A stretch of 64,000 nucleotides of DNA. It comes from Allolobophora icterica (Eukaryota; Annelida; Clitellata; Crassiclitellata; Lumbricidae). The notes beneath the pieces were generated by a model that saw only the letters and a list, made by a program, of their open reading frames with translations, made no database searches and had not been told where the DNA came from. The stretch is taken from the NCBI GenBank assembly GCA_963556255.1, contig OY744613.1, positions 39,306,286-39,370,285 on the forward strand, written 5' to 3'. Made by a program: the position numbers and the translations under genes. This document shows, piece by piece, positions 11,878-24,040 of this stretch (within the stretch, counting starts at the first letter, position 1; each line of letters begins with the position of its first letter).

Positions 11878-13123
11878 CAGTGATTCCGTTAGTGTGCGTC
11901 CGTGCGTCCGGGACTCAAAAATTTTGAAGCTGGGCGCATAAAAATAGAAGGTGTTGCGTCCATGGACGCACCTAAAGTATGAATGGACGCACAAATAAAT
12001 TAACGACGCGTCCAAGGGACGCTAAAAACATAGTATGTTGCGTACACTGAGCTATATATAGACACTGGCTATACATAATATACAGTGAGTCAATGACCTT
12101 GGCCATGAATTCAGGCCTAACGGAATGCTCAACTTCTTCTAGTCAATATATAATCTATGCTGACGTCACTGTTGTTTCCAACACTAGCAGACGCAGTGCC
12201 ATTGTTTGATCTGTCAGCGTTTAAGATTGAACTGAATCGCTTGACGCCTATGTTTTCCAGGGCCTATTCAGGACTCAGATTTCATGGCATGGCATCCATA
12301 CTGTTGTTAAGGCACAAGGATGACTTTCCTGAAGCCTGCAAGCTTGCTGAGCTAGGATTGTGTTTACCAATGTCTACAGCCAGCTGTGAGCGATGCTTCA
12401 GTTTGCAGAATCGAATCAAGGTTAAGTCCATGACTACGTTACTTCCTGACAATCTGGAACGGCTTATGAGGCTTGCAGCAGGTCCTGACATAGACAGTTT
12501 TCCATTAGGCAAAGCAGTTGCTCACTCGTATTCTGTGTGCAAGAGGAGATTGGCTCGTCTGTACCAGCCATCAGAAGCCAAGGCCTCTGCTCTTGCATCA
12601 GGGGCTAGTTCAGCACAAATAGAAGTTGAACAGGAAGTGGAAATAGCGAATGGAATATTTTAATTTGAAGAGGAATTTGCATGTTGTGATGAATAAGAAA
12701 ACCGTACTGTGTATACTCATGAAGTACACTATGACTGAAATAAGTGAATAAAATAATGTGTCATTTTCACACGGAACGTTTGTAGGCCTACCAATTAACT
12801 CTACTAATTTAGGTTTATTTTTCCAAGCTCTAAATTTGAACTCCTAAATCCTAATAAGACTGTGACTATGAGCTAGAAGAAAAGGTTCTGGTGATTTTGT
12901 GATCTAGCAATTTAACATTAGAAACAAATAGGCCTATACTACCAATGTGTTATCCTCGCCTGTATCAGAAGTTCAGACTTTTTTGACAGTTACTATGCCC
13001 CTATGGGACTCCAAAGACGGATGGGTGTGGAGTCCATGACTCTTATCTATTTTGCTTGGACTCCACATTTTGTGATGTGATGCGTCCATGACTCCATGAA
13101 TTCAGACGTTAACGGAATCACTG
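11878..13123 (+). mobile_element. Deleted hAT transposon with perfect 8-bp TSD
   Basis: Left end CAGTGATTCCGTTAGTGTGC, right end as reverse complement CAGTGATTCCGTTAACGTCT: 14 identical terminal bases with the CAGTG start typical of hAT. Flanked by GTTGCGGG on both sides. Subterminal zones carry repeated GGACGCA/TGCGTCC words (about 11890-12025; one copy at 13081), as expected for hAT transposase binding. At 1246 bp it keeps only the C-terminal part of the transposase gene (12157-12663), so it is non-autonomous. Confidence 0.9.
12157..12663 (+). pseudogene. hAT transposase C-terminal (dimerisation) fragment
   Basis: 168-residue frame within the hAT element. The central block AELGLCLPMSTASCERCFSL, followed by NRIKVKSM...LLPDNLERLMRLA, matches the hAT C-terminal dimerisation region in style (P-x-S-x-A-x-x-E-R-x-F-S). 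The N-terminal zinc finger and most of the RNase H-like core are missing. The frame is open to a TAA at 12661 and could still be translated, but the first ATG is probably only internal. Resembles domesticated ZNF862-like hAT proteins; no sign of domestication here. Confidence 0.8.
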
Positions 13124-13194
13124 GTTGCGGGTATCGATCCGCTTTCCTAATGTTCTCCCGGCCATGAGTTATACCATTACTCTACCCCCCCCCC
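13124..13194 (-). other. tRNA-like sequence disrupted by the hAT insertion
   Basis: On the minus strand, after a G-rich start, there is a D-arm-like GAGT-AATGGTATA-ACTC and further on a B-box-like GCGGATCGATACCCGC, one base short of GCGGGTTCGATACCCGC. The anticodon stem does not pair convincingly, so this is a tRNA-derived repeat or decayed pseudogene, not a functional tRNA. The hAT TSD (GTTGCGGG) lies in the T-stem/acceptor side. Confidence 0.35.
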
Positions 13195-13195
13195 T

Positions 13196-14290
13196 ATGGT
13201 TTCATGTCGTCTCGTGAAGACCGACACCAAGGAGAACATCCTAAAGCGGTGCTGTGAATTTTTTCAAGTGACAGTTACGGCAACGATGGCACTTGCATCA
13301 AAATGACCGCCACGCGTTTCATTAACACGAATAATGTAATGTAATGTAAATGTTCGCGATTTTCTATAGCGACCGTATATGGCCTCGACCCTGCTCATTT
13401 TTCAATGAATTGATCGGGTGAGATCCTTCACCACCGCTTGCCCGTTTGAATGGGTGCCACGCCATTTAAGGTCCCCGTGTTGGGAATATCATACAAGCCG
13501 CATAAGCTGCAGAACTGTACACAGACATCTATATGAGGTCTAATAAAATATCTATGAAAACGTGGATTGGACTGAGTCACAAAGCCTTGAAGTCATTTTT
13601 AAACAAAAGAAACGTTTTTGGAATATATGTCGCAGATAATAAATAGTCTACGAAGAATGATGGATTCTATGCTGTGCGAGACCAGTCATCAGTCGTTAAC
13701 ATTAAACAGCCGTCGCAAGGTCTTTATGTTGACTCTTTCGCTGCTCCTCGTCCAGGAAGAAACAATAGTTTTCGCAGGGGTCAAATCCATTGACTTGGGT
13801 CCTCAACCTGTTGTGTTGTCTTAAAACGGACTCTCCTCGCCTAACATTCTGATGCGCGGATACACATCACACAACCATCATCGGAAAGAATGGTTTTCTA
13901 GAGCTTACGGAGAAGAGGCAAATAAAAAGTTCGGGGCAATCTTTAAGTTTCAATGACTAAATTCTCTTATGAAAAAAAAGAAACAAGACTGCAACAGAAA
14001 ATTATTTCTTTTTTTATTCTAATTATTAATTCTGTTTTTTTATTCAAGACAAGACAAACGTTTATTGACACCAATCACCAAATTCAATTGCATGTGAATT
14101 TTAAATAAATTTAGGGCCTATTTCAGTGCTTCATTGTATACAGTAGAAATAACTTTTAGTGAACAATTGCCCAGTATCAAAGGGTTATCCCAAAAGGAGG
14201 AAAAATTGCTCCGCTGGCAGTGAGCCAAGTTTCTATCGATTTCATTTTTTACACATAGCAGCTTTAATGATATTTGTTAAGCCTTACTAA
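13196..14290. other. No gene recognised
   Basis: Unique-looking AT-rich sequence with TAATG pentamers near 13335-13350 and 14289-14311, the latter being the tail of the LINE piece that follows. The ORF 13618-13824 has no recognisable domain. Confidence 0.5.
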
Positions 14291-14560
14291 TGTAATGTAA
14301 TGTAATGTAATAAAAACTTTTGCAGCGTACCTCGCAGCAGAGCTATTCAGAAGCGCTCTCAACGTGATATGCTTGTGCAAAAAGAAAGGTCTTATAAGCA
14401 TTTAAGTGAAGCTGGTGAAAACGCCCGAGTTTCCTGCTTCGGATCTCAAAAGGGAGTTCATTCCACAGTGAAGGACCAACCAAAGCGAGAGGTGTGTGAA
14501 GAAATTGGTTTGCTCATCAGTTCAGAAAGGCATATAGACGATAAGCCTATAATTACATAA
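14289..14560 (-). mobile_element. LINE 3' terminal fragment with (TTACA)n tail
   Basis: Reading the minus strand, decayed frames give APSLWNELPFEIR-like and AYKTFLF-like pieces, the usual end of an L2/CR1-like ORF2, then 'gagagcgcttctgaatagct' and a (TTACA)n tail on the minus strand. Fragment only. Confidence 0.6.
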
Positions 14561-16006
14561 AACACTGCACTAGTATTCGTTTTGCGCAAGAACAGTACTA
14601 GGTGCATTCTAAGTCAAGAAGATACTGTTTTAGTTTTAATTTAAAAATACTTAGGCGCATTTGTCAAAAGAGTCGGAAGCGAATTCCATACACACTGAAA
14701 TCGATAAGGAATTGAAACCTGTCTAGTTTTAGTGCGAGCAAAGTTTGTTTACCTCTGATCTATTTTATTTTTACCATCATACTCTAAAAGCAACTCAGTT
14801 TAGAAGAAGTTCCGTCATTAACAACTTTTATTATGACATGTTTTCATCGATCAAGCAGTTGATAGTAAAATGCAAACATAGCTAGAAGCTGGACAAACGA
14901 TGAAAATATAGCTCAAACTATAAGGTGGATGACCGATGAAAAACTATATCTCAAACTAAAAGCTGGATGACCGATTAAAATATAGCTCAACTAGAGCTGG
15001 ATTGTCGCTGAATATGTAACTGAAACTAAAAGCTGGATGAGCGTGAATCATTTGTCGTGAACCTTTTCTCGGTGAACCATTTGTCCGCGAACCGTTATTT
15101 TGTTGTGACACCGCCAATACATCAAAATTACACTGAGCAGTCTTTAGTAAATTTACCTCTGTTAATTTGTTTGCCAAGCATCGACAGTTTATATGCGTTA
15201 TCGAGAGAGTGGGGTGATAAGCTAGTAAACCAGGAGTTTTAAACCTGACATTCACCTCCTCCACAGTTATATATTCACCGAAACAACTATCCATCATGGG
15301 CAAAACTGTAATGAATGCTATTTCAAGAAGCACCAATTGATTTAACTTTTGTTGGTCTATCACTATAAAACATAAGGCGGTTTATCGATAATAAACATAT
15401 GGAATTCGTTGATTCTCATAAGTGTCATAGTGGCCTAGCCCACGCTTGACCTTGGCAAATAACCTCTTAAAGTGAACATAGTACTCAGCTTGTAGTCTAC
15501 AACCAGCCTGGAAATGCCACTTGGATCAGAGTAATTAGTAAATAGTTATAAACTGCGTAAAACGTAATTACCTGATTTATGCTTTCCATTCAAATCTTAA
15601 ATTTGCATTTTCTCAAACTGGGTTAGGCCACTCCTTCGCTCAAGATATGTTATGCTTAAGAAATCGAACTGACAATTATTTCTCTTAATCGCTTATAATT
15701 CAAACTTATGTGTATAGACATTCTTGTAGTTGTCAAATTAAGAATCAGCGTTCCAGTCCGTGCTAAAGATGGAGAAAACGTAAAGAAAGGTCTACCAGTC
15801 CTGATGTAAAGATTAGAATTATGAATCGTCTGGATCACATTGACGTAAGACTGTCTGACGTTGGACAGAAAAGAGATCTGTAGAAGACATTGCCTCCACC
15901 AATAGACTAACTAAGGCATAGACACCGTGAGCTAAGGCAAGGTCAAGCTGACGTTATGCAACGCATGTTTAGTATGGAAACTATAAAAGAGAAATCGAGT
16001 TCGTGA
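14561..16006. other. No gene recognised; short tandem degenerate motif
   Basis: At 14880-15045 the phrase 'aaactaaaagctggatgaccgatgaaa' recurs about five times in degenerate form (period near 50-55 bp). Otherwise no exon or element could be supported. Confidence 0.5.
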
Positions 16007-16375
16007 AACCGAGATCGAATCCAAAATCATACACCCACTTTAGCTGCCGCACCCCCTACCGTCGCACTTATCACCCTGGAAACCACGAGAACCTCTGAAA
16101 TATGTACAGTAGGCGATGCTCTGGAAGACAGTGCCGCCCAAGTTATTCTTAGACTTAGTGAGCGTATAGTGCATCAGCCACGCCCTGACTACAGTTTAAC
16201 TGGAGTAGGAGCTCAGACTGTTCCTTGGCTTAAGAAGGCAAAGAACCCGATATTCGAACCTCTACTTCCGGAAGTTAGTACTGTAAATGTTTCACGAGGG
16301 CTCAGTGAACCCTCCCAATTCAAACCGTCTGGGGTAGCGTCCAGAACGGGTGATTTTAGACTAAAGCAATGACTA
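16007..16375 (+). CDS. Unrecognised ORF fragment
   Basis: An open + strand frame of about 120 codons lacks an initial ATG and ends TGA at 16373-16375. It includes TPTLAAAPPTVALITLETT, GDALEDSAAQVILRLSERIV and PEVSTVNVSRGLSEPSQF. Composition looks protein-like rather than random, but I do not recognise a domain. It may be an old transposon gene piece or a host exon. Confidence 0.3.
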
Positions 16376-16851
16376 CTATAGCCCAGGAACGGTACCGGAA
16401 TATTAAAAAATAAATGTTAATCCATTACGCTATGGCTTTGAATTACTTTCAAAGATCTTAGGTTGTTGACTGATCCTTATTAAACGTTTTAATCTCATCA
16501 ATTCTAATTGCTTTCTTGATTTACGAATTTTTACAATCGACGCTAATTGGAGCCAGTTTTGCAGATTATCCAATGCTAGGGAGAACTCCTTGCACGTTCA
16601 TGAGGTCTGTACACCCGAGAAGACCACCTGATCTGCTCTCAGACTCAGACTCTGGGTTTAAGTTATCTCCCCACCACTCAGCACTCTTTGTATGAGACTT
16701 CATGTGTGTGTCTGACCCTCCACTGCTGCCTCTTCTAGTCTTCTATGTATTGTTTTACATTCTCAGTGACTCTTCACATCGGGCAGGCAAGCGCATAGAA
16801 TGCCTATTAGATTTTTCTCGAGGTTGTGCTATATAATTTTTTATTTAGAAT

Positions 16852-17275
16852 ATACTAGCTGGTTTACCCGGCGTTGCTCGGGGTTATAAGTTTCAATCCA
16901 CACCAACACCACCACCACCACCATCAGTTAATGTGAAGTGAAATCCCTACGGGGATTTCTTTAGAAATGCCTGCCGGTGACAGAGAATTGGCGGTGAAAC
17001 AGAATCTTCTCGGGTGGCGCCATCTGGCGAATGAAAATAGGTCGACTCGAATTTGTAAGAAGTGGGGGCTTGGGAGAGGTTTTCGCCCGTTTTCACCATG
17101 GAAGCGGTGAAAAGGGGGACGCGAAGCCTCACACTGGGTGTGTAATGCCCACCCCGAGACAGTTGTGAAGGTTTGGAGTGAAAAGGCGGAAAGGTGTAGA
17201 AATGCATCCCGGTCAAAGATCGCTGTGACAGACAGACAGACAGACAGAGTCTTCTCTTTATATATATAGATATAC
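16852..17275. mobile_element. Dispersed repeat with TTTACCCGGCGTTGCTCGGG head
   Basis: Starts 'tatactagctggtttacccggcgttgctcgggg' and ends '(gaca)n...cttctctttatatatatagatata'. This head/tail combination is one I recall as a widespread animal repeat, but I cannot assign the family. The minus-strand ORF across it (16947-17366) is not a gene. Confidence 0.5.
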
Positions 17276-17451
17276 TTAGAATATTTTTATTATATTTACA
17301 CATTGCAAAACACCAGAAAACATTGCATCTGAAGAAAATATGATTTTCTTCAGGGTTTTGACACAATGAAAGATCACGAAAGACTTGTCAGTTAATATAT
17401 TACTCAGAATTAACCTTTTTTCCTAAATCTGTCCATTGGATACTGTATTAG

Positions 17452-17460
17452 TAAGTAAGG

Positions 17461-17535
<75 letters not shown>

Positions 17536-17557
17536 CAAGTAAGTAAGTAAGTAAGTA
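17452..17557. repeat. (AAGT)n microsatellite
   Basis: About 26 units of AAGT/GTAA with one AAGC variant; abuts and probably grew from the 3' tail of the minus-strand LINE that follows. Confidence 0.95.
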
Positions 17558-18010
17558 TTTTCTTTATTTAACTGTTTGCAAGAGATTAGCACTCCTAGTG
17601 TAGCCTACATGCATCAAATAATACAATACATTATACAACATTTTAAAACAAAACAGCATCACAATCAATAAGAATACAGCATTCTTCCAATGAAATGTTT
17701 CCTCGTGTTATTGTCCAGTGGAGTAAGCACTCTATCGTGAGACCGAGGTCGCAGAACATAATTTTTAGGTTTCTTGGGTGGGAACAATTTGTGTAGTGCA
17801 TGACCAGGGTTGTTTAAGATCCCCGTGAAAAGGACAACATCCGCTTTCCTACAGAGTTGGTCAATCGTTGGCCCACCCTCCGGCAATTAAGCTTACCCCT
17901 GCCTAGTCATCTTGTTTATAATTGCTTGAAGTTTATTCTTATCATGCTGGGATGCAAATCCCCACCATGCGGGGCTTGCATACAGCATGCATGCCACTGT
18001 CGTCGCCCTT
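17557..18010 (-). mobile_element. LINE ORF2 C-terminal fragment
   Basis: The minus strand encodes LYASPAWWGFAS, then LPEGGPTIDQLCRKADVVLF and a basic tail (KNYVLRPRSHDR...FIGRMLY), matching the extreme C-terminus of CR1-like RT proteins. One shift separates the pieces. Its tail is the (TTAC)n array at 17452. Confidence 0.75.
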
Positions 18011-18429
18011 GTGACATCAAAGACTTCGCAAGTGTACCTTCTTATGATCATGCCCATGGTAGTTGTGTACTTCAGTATGAGCTGGACGATAGAGTATTAA
18101 GCACTGTCACAACAGTTTCCATCTAATCCGCAGAAGAACTTTGCAAAATGTTCTATAGACAAAAGATCTTGTAAGAAGTTAAAGAAATAGGATGTGCACT
18201 TACTAATTGCCACCAACAAAGACAGTATATGCACAAAAGTCAATGCAATGTTGCTGTTTAAATATTGCCCAATATATAAGTAGAACAATTGGAAGGGACA
18301 TTTGAAAATTGATGCAGCTGAAATTATTGGACATCCAACAATAATATTTTGTGATCTATGTAATAACCGTGGAGCTACTATAATATCTTCCAAGTTAGTC
18401 TATACATGTATTGTATTTGTATTATATTC

Positions 18430-18930
18430 GATAATTTCTAAAGCGCTTCTGTGCAGCATAGGCCATTCAGAAGCGCTCCCAGTGCAATAGACCCTGAGGT
18501 TTTGAGGTTGGAGAAGGAGGAAGAAACATTTATAGCCAAGAGAATGGAGGAAAGGACAGAGTAAGGAAGACCGTTCCAATGGGAGGGACCTATGCAGACA
18601 AAGGATCTAGACTGAGCCATTGAAGTCCTGACGCAGGGAACCAGAAGGTCAAATCGGTCAGCAGAACGGAAAAGACAAAGTGAGGCAGCAGAATGGGGCC
18701 GATGAATATGATCACATAAATACTTTGAGGCAAGACCCAATTGAGCTTTAAGCACAAGAATGAGAACTTTGAATTGATTTTGGGCTGAAAGAGGGAGACA
18801 GTGTAGTTGTTCAAACATGAAATTGGAGATATGGCAGTACCTAGGAAGGAGAGCAAACAGTCTATCCGCTGCCTTTAGTACTGACTGGATGGGAGAGAGT
18901 CAAATCTTAGGAGAGTCACTGAGGAGAGTA
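18430..18930 (-). mobile_element. LINE ORF2 C-terminal fragment
   Basis: Minus-strand frame 18438-18818: LHCLPLSAQNQFKVLILVL, GLASKYLCDHIHRPHSAASL, then SRSFVCIGPSHWNGLPYSV, the common post-RT region of L2/CR1-like elements (compare 58395-58815). 3' tail 'gagcgcttctgaatgg' at about 18464-18479. Confidence 0.8.
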
Positions 18931-19693
18931 TTCCAATAGTCATTTCGTGAAAAAAACAAAAGCATGAATAATTGAAGTGAAGGCTAAGAAATAAAACTGA
19001 GCAATGGATAGCCCTGAGACGCCTTAGGTGGAAGTACTAGGAAAGGGTAAGGTTGCAAATGTGATCTGTAAAGTAAGAGACTATCTGGATTGACCTCCAA
19101 ATCGCAAACACTAGACGAGAACACAAGGGGAAATCTCTCTAATAGCAGAGCTGCAACATGTGGTTAAAATTTCAGAAATGATCAAGTGTGAAGATTTTGT
19201 GTAGTTGAGCTGAAATGAACCAATATGGTATCATTATTATTCTATGGTATCATTAGTATTCTAACTGTAAATTTGTAATTCATCTTTAAATATCAGTTTA
19301 ATACTGAAAAATATCACATATAGTTGTTGTGAACTTCTTCTTGACTACAATGAAGGTCTGAAGATGCAAGCAAGAAGTAATAAAGGGAAAAAAGATTACG
19401 ACTGTGTCATATGCATTAATTGTGGGTAGGTGTTTTGTTAGGCTCTAGAGTGGGTAGGCGTGGTTTATATGTAATTATGTATATGCTTGTATAGTATAAT
19501 GACAATATAATCTATATAAAGACTCTGCTAGGATAGGACAATGTATAATTAGTATAGTGCATACGGCCTTAGCCAATCGCAAGAGCTGTATGTGCATGCC
19601 TGTGTATGTATCCTGTATATAAAGATCGTACGTGACTTTATTAAATAAGTCATAACTTGTGTGTGACTCGTTGTTGGTCGATCAGGCTGACAG
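18931..19693. other. No gene recognised upstream of the zinc-finger array
   Basis: AT-rich; no splice-supported exon or start for the zinc-finger frame could be chosen. The first plausible Met is at 19657, only 12 codons before the first finger. Confidence 0.4.
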
Positions 19694-21118
19694 ACTGTGA
19701 ATATTGTAACAAAAAGTTTACATGTAAAGAGTTTCTCAAAAGGCATGTAAGAACCCACACTGGAGAAAAACAATACAAATGTGAATTCTGTAGCAAAGCA
19801 TTTACTCAACAGGGGAATTTCAACTGCCATTTAAGAATTCACAATGTAGAAAAAACATACGAGTGCAAGTTTTGTCACAAAGCATATTCTGAAAAGCGCT
19901 TTCTGGCTGACCATTTGAATAGCCACATTGGAGAGAAAGAGTACAAATGGAACTTGTGTCAGAAAGATTTTGCACGAAGTGAATATCTGGAAATACATGA
20001 AAAACTCACACTGGAGAGAAACCATACAAATGTGAATTCTGTAGCAAAGCATTTGCTCAACAGGGGCATCTCAAGCGCCATTTAAGAACTCACAGTGGAC
20101 AAAAACCATATGAGTGCAATTTATGTCACAAAGCATTTTCTGAGAAGAAAACTCTGATCTGCCATACGAAAACCCGCACTGGAGAGAAACCGTATAGGCC
20201 TATATGCAACTTGTGTCACAAAGCCTTTGCAAAGCAGTCTAATCTGGAACTTCATAAAAGAACCCACACTGAGGAAAAACCATTTATATGTCACTTTTGT
20301 AGTAAGGTATTTGCACAGAGCAGTACTCTTAAAGAACATATAAAACGCACACTGGAGAAAAACCGTACATTTGTCAGTTTTGCAAAACAAGTTTTAGACA
20401 CAACAGTGGTCTTCATGTACATACAAGAACACATACTGGAGAAAAACCATACAAATGCAGTTTATGCAAGAAAGCATTTACAACAAGTGGCTGTCTCAAA
20501 ATGCACATTACAACCCACGCTGGAGAAAGAGCATTTAAGTGCAATTTATGTGATAAGACATTTGTCCGAATGCGAAATCTGACACGATATACAAAAGTTC
20601 ACATTGGAGATAAGCCATACTTATGTCAGTTATGCAACAGAACATTTTTGACACTTCATAACCTTCGTCATCATGCAATAATCCACAGTGGAGAAAAAAC
20701 ATATAATTGCAGTGTCTGTCAGAAAGCATTTGCTCGACATAACGATATGAAACTGCACCTGAGTATACACACTGGAGAAAAACCATATAAATGTGAGTCA
20801 TGCGACAAGGCATTTGCAGACAGGAGCAGGCTCAAATACCACTTAACAATCCACACTGGAGTGAAACCATATGAATGTCATTTATGTCCCAAATCATTTG
20901 CAAGGAGTCATCAATTACAAAGCCATTCGAGGATCTACACCGGAAATAAAACATTTGGAGGACGTCATAATCGAACAGGCCATTTGAGAACTCGTGATGG
21001 AGAGAAACAACTTCAGCATGGTATCGTTCAAAACACTTTTGAATGTAACAGTCGTGTGAATGAGCATAGCAATATCACAACTGGAGATGATCCATATCAA
21101 AACGTTACATTGAGATAG
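19694..21118 (+). pseudogene. C2H2 zinc-finger array (about 15 fingers), frameshifted
   Basis: Tandem Krueppel-type fingers (C-x2-C...H-x3-H) joined by TGEKPYKC-like linkers. About 15 are recognisable and two more have lost their cysteines (about 20950-21110). Two one-base deletions break the frame: near 20002 (within HEKTH) and near 20346 (within HIK..H). Restoring phase at each gives continuous fingers on both sides. Point damage is also visible: finger 4 has Trp for its first Cys, finger 6 Arg for its last His, finger 11 Tyr for a His, finger 15 Tyr for its last His. The run is intronless; an N-terminal effector domain was not found. Probably a decayed DNA-binding protein gene or retrocopy; sequencing error is the alternative for the two shifts. 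Confidence 0.85.
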
Positions 21119-22370
21119 ACAAACTGGAAACATCAAGGAAGTTATTTGCATAACAGATTGATGAAATTGGATGAATATGACAACCAGGATAAAGATAGCA
21201 ATGACGATAAAGATATACCAAGAATGGGAACTATGAAAGAACTTTCACCTGAACGCAAGAAACCAAATTCAGAAGATTTCAGAAGAATTTAAAGATCAAT
21301 CATCAACTAGTGGTAATCATAGTAATTTATTTTGAGACGTTTTGGTTGTGGGATATGCAATTAAATGTTTGAAATCGAAGCAGAATTCATGGATCATTGT
21401 TTTAGTCACTTCAACGATGCTCCCCAGAAGGACTTGTTTCTCGAATTGTTTGAAATGAAACTGTTGAATTATTTTCCTTGAGAAAAGAATTTTGAAGATT
21501 TCTTAATTTCACATTAATATATAAGCATTGATGGTGGCCAAGTGGTAACTGCCATCTGCAGAATTAAGTGGTATGTCGCACAACAGAGTTTCTGTTTGAC
21601 TTTTAGAATAACCAGGCATCAGTTACCGGTGAGGGAAGTTGAAATGGAAAGACACTGGTGAAGTCGACTGCTCTTGACTTTTTTAAGAATATTGGAATTA
21701 TTAAAAATGAAATTAAGAAATTGGTCATTAAAACGAGTCAACATCCGAATGAGTCAATGTTAAATTTTCATACAATGGATTTCAAAAGTTCATCAGCGGA
21801 TCATGTTCATCAGCCTTCATGCCTTCATTGATGACATCATGCTGTGGAGTTTGTCTATATGCGCCTCAGACATATGTCAGGGTCGCCTAATTATGTGGCG
21901 GTCAAGGTCACAGTGCGTATGTGGGAGGATTTATTTTATGCGAATAGCATCGTTTTCTTTAAGTTTACATGCGAAGGGAACAACATCGTTTCTCTTAATT
22001 TTACATGCGAAGGCCCAGTATCGATCATTTAATTTTTATTTAATTTCAATAGGCGACGGTCCAGCAACGACCGTGATAGGGAAGATCGATTATATATTTT
22101 AAGCCAAAGTATAGGTGATCCGGTTGACCATACCCTGCCTCACGGTGTGCTGCTTTATACGTGAAGAGTTGGTTCGACTCTTCATACATAGCAATACTGT
22201 TAAACAGCGTTGTTGGTTAGCGATTCAGTTACCGATTCAAATATACTGCACTCAGTGTGGTAGGCGAGTGATTTTGGTTACGACAGAGTCAGAGTTCGAG
22301 TTTCCGGTTAGTACAAATATATTTACGGACGAAAGGGGCGTCCGAATAATATAATCAGGCGATCCCGAGT
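21119..22370. other. No gene recognised downstream of the zinc-finger array
   Basis: AT-rich until about 22050. 'taagtttacatgcgaaggg' and 'taattttacatgcgaaggc' form a short direct repeat at about 21960-22014. Confidence 0.5.
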
Positions 22371-24040
22371 ACAGCTAAAGAAGTTCACTGTTGGGAGACG
22401 GGCCGACAGCGCCGATCCGGCGGGTTGGATCCCTCAGTTGATCGCGAAGCGGTCTAGATCCCGATTGTGGGAAATCTACGGCTGAGTAATACTCGGGGAA
22501 GGATACCGTTGATACACAGGAAAACCAATTCAGTGTGAGATCAAAAACCAGGGTGAATTTGGCGTCGGGCAAGGAAATCCCTCTTGGAGTTCGAAGAACT
22601 CCAAGATCCGACAGTGTTTGGTTTTATCCACTGAGAAGAGTTTTACGCGATTTCGGCGTACTCGACACAGGGGAAGTTCTACGCGCTTTCGGCGTACTCG
22701 GCCGGGAGAGTTTTACGCGACTTCGGCGTCTTCGGCTGGGAGAGTTTTACGCGACTTCGGCGTCTTCGGCTGGGAGAGTTTTACGCGACTTCGGCACTCG
22801 GTGAAGTGACCGTCGGGATACCTGAAAAAACCAATTTAGTACAAAAACGATAATAAGGGTAAATTTGGCGACAGGCAGGAAATTCCCTCTTGGGTTTTGA
22901 AGAACTCCGCGATCGGAGCTTGTCCGGTTACCTGTGGGAGTAAGTGTGACCTTCGTTAGGGAACCAAAATTCGGAAATTCTTGGGAACAAAATTCAGGAC
23001 ATTCTGGTAACCTTACGGGGTCAGCGTTACATTTGGATTGTGACACTTGGATGGCTGACACGCCGGTGGAGCGTTGGAGGGGCTCCATCGCCCGGTAACT
23101 AAACATAGTTACTGGGAAAGACCACTGTCACCGAAAGACCGCAGTACGGGAAGAGACCGCCCGACAACTGATTACAGTGCGGTAAGACCAGGAAAAACGA
23201 TAGAGTCAGGAAAATCTTGTATTCAAACCAATCGTTATTCAGAGCAAATAACTTGGTGATCGAAACACGTAGTTCCGAGAACTGACCGAAGGCGAAGTAG
23301 GGCCCACCTCGTGCGCCGGTCGGAACCCAGTTCTGCGTGCGGTTAGGGAGGTTTTAGACCTAGAACCTGTCCTATCAGAAGAGAGTGTCGTGAGACCAGT
23401 ACACCGCGTTACTATCACACGTGCATATATTATCGCAAGATGTTCGCGTGTTTGAGACGGCACGACGTGACGACTCGTCAGATGTACACCTTGTCCTCTC
23501 GGACAGGAGAACGTTCAGAGTTTTCCCCTATTGACGATAACTCGAGAGTCATGAGATGCAGAATGGTACGTGAGGGTTCGGTTAAGGTGGAGAAAAAGAG
23601 GAAGTCTTTGACTAAGAGATCTCACAGGAAGCTGAGGACTCCTGCCGGCAAGAGAGCGAACCCTGTTCTAAAGGACGGCCATCCTGAGGACGAGGACGTT
23701 GCCCACCCGGCGACCGCGGCAGTGGCAGAGTCCGAAAGTGAGATGGAGCTTGACAGCGACACTGTTCGCAAACAAGCGATACCCTCGGAACCTCCCCTTG
23801 GAGGAATGGGCACTGAGAGCGGAGACAGGGAACCGCTCGTCTACATCAGAAGTAGACAGGATAGTGACCCGGGTGACTCCAGAAGGTCAGTTGGCTGGAG
23901 CCGAACCCAGCCCGACGACGAAGCAGCGTCTCGGGTAAGACCGACACAAATTGGTACCATGTCTGATGAAGGGTTAGTTGATCTCGAGCGACGAACGTCA
24001 CAATTACACAAACTATATCACGCCACTTCATTGGTCTGAT
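22371..24040 (+). other. GC-rich block with tandem repeats and charged ORF, possible LTR-element remnant
   Basis: Base composition rises sharply over this block. Near 22550 and 22860 the phrase AATTTGGCG(T/A)C(G/A)GGCA(A)GGAAAT recurs, resembling the PBS-proximal sequence after an LTR in Gypsy-like elements. The frame 23440-24039 (199 residues) is very rich in Arg, Ser, Glu, Asp and Pro, as in a disordered or gag-like protein, without a CCHC knuckle. No protease or RT follows and no paired LTR was found, so the interpretation stays open. Confidence 0.35.
22639..22800. repeat. 34-bp tandem repeat, about five units
   Basis: Unit AGTTTTACGCGACTTCGGCG plus TCTTCGGCTGGGAG. Two central units are identical; outer ones vary (GTACTCG in place of TCTTCGG). 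GC-rich, with CGCG/CGGCG words. Confidence 0.85.

Noticed and set aside
13124..13194. Functional tRNA gene
   Set aside because: Anticodon stem does not pair and the T-arm lacks a base; at best tRNA-derived.
16947..17366. 139-residue minus-strand ORF
   Set aside because: Lies across a dispersed repeat with (GACA)n; no recognisable domain.
22639..22800. CRISPR-like spaced repeats
   Set aside because: Contiguous 34-bp tandem units without spacers, in a eukaryotic genome.
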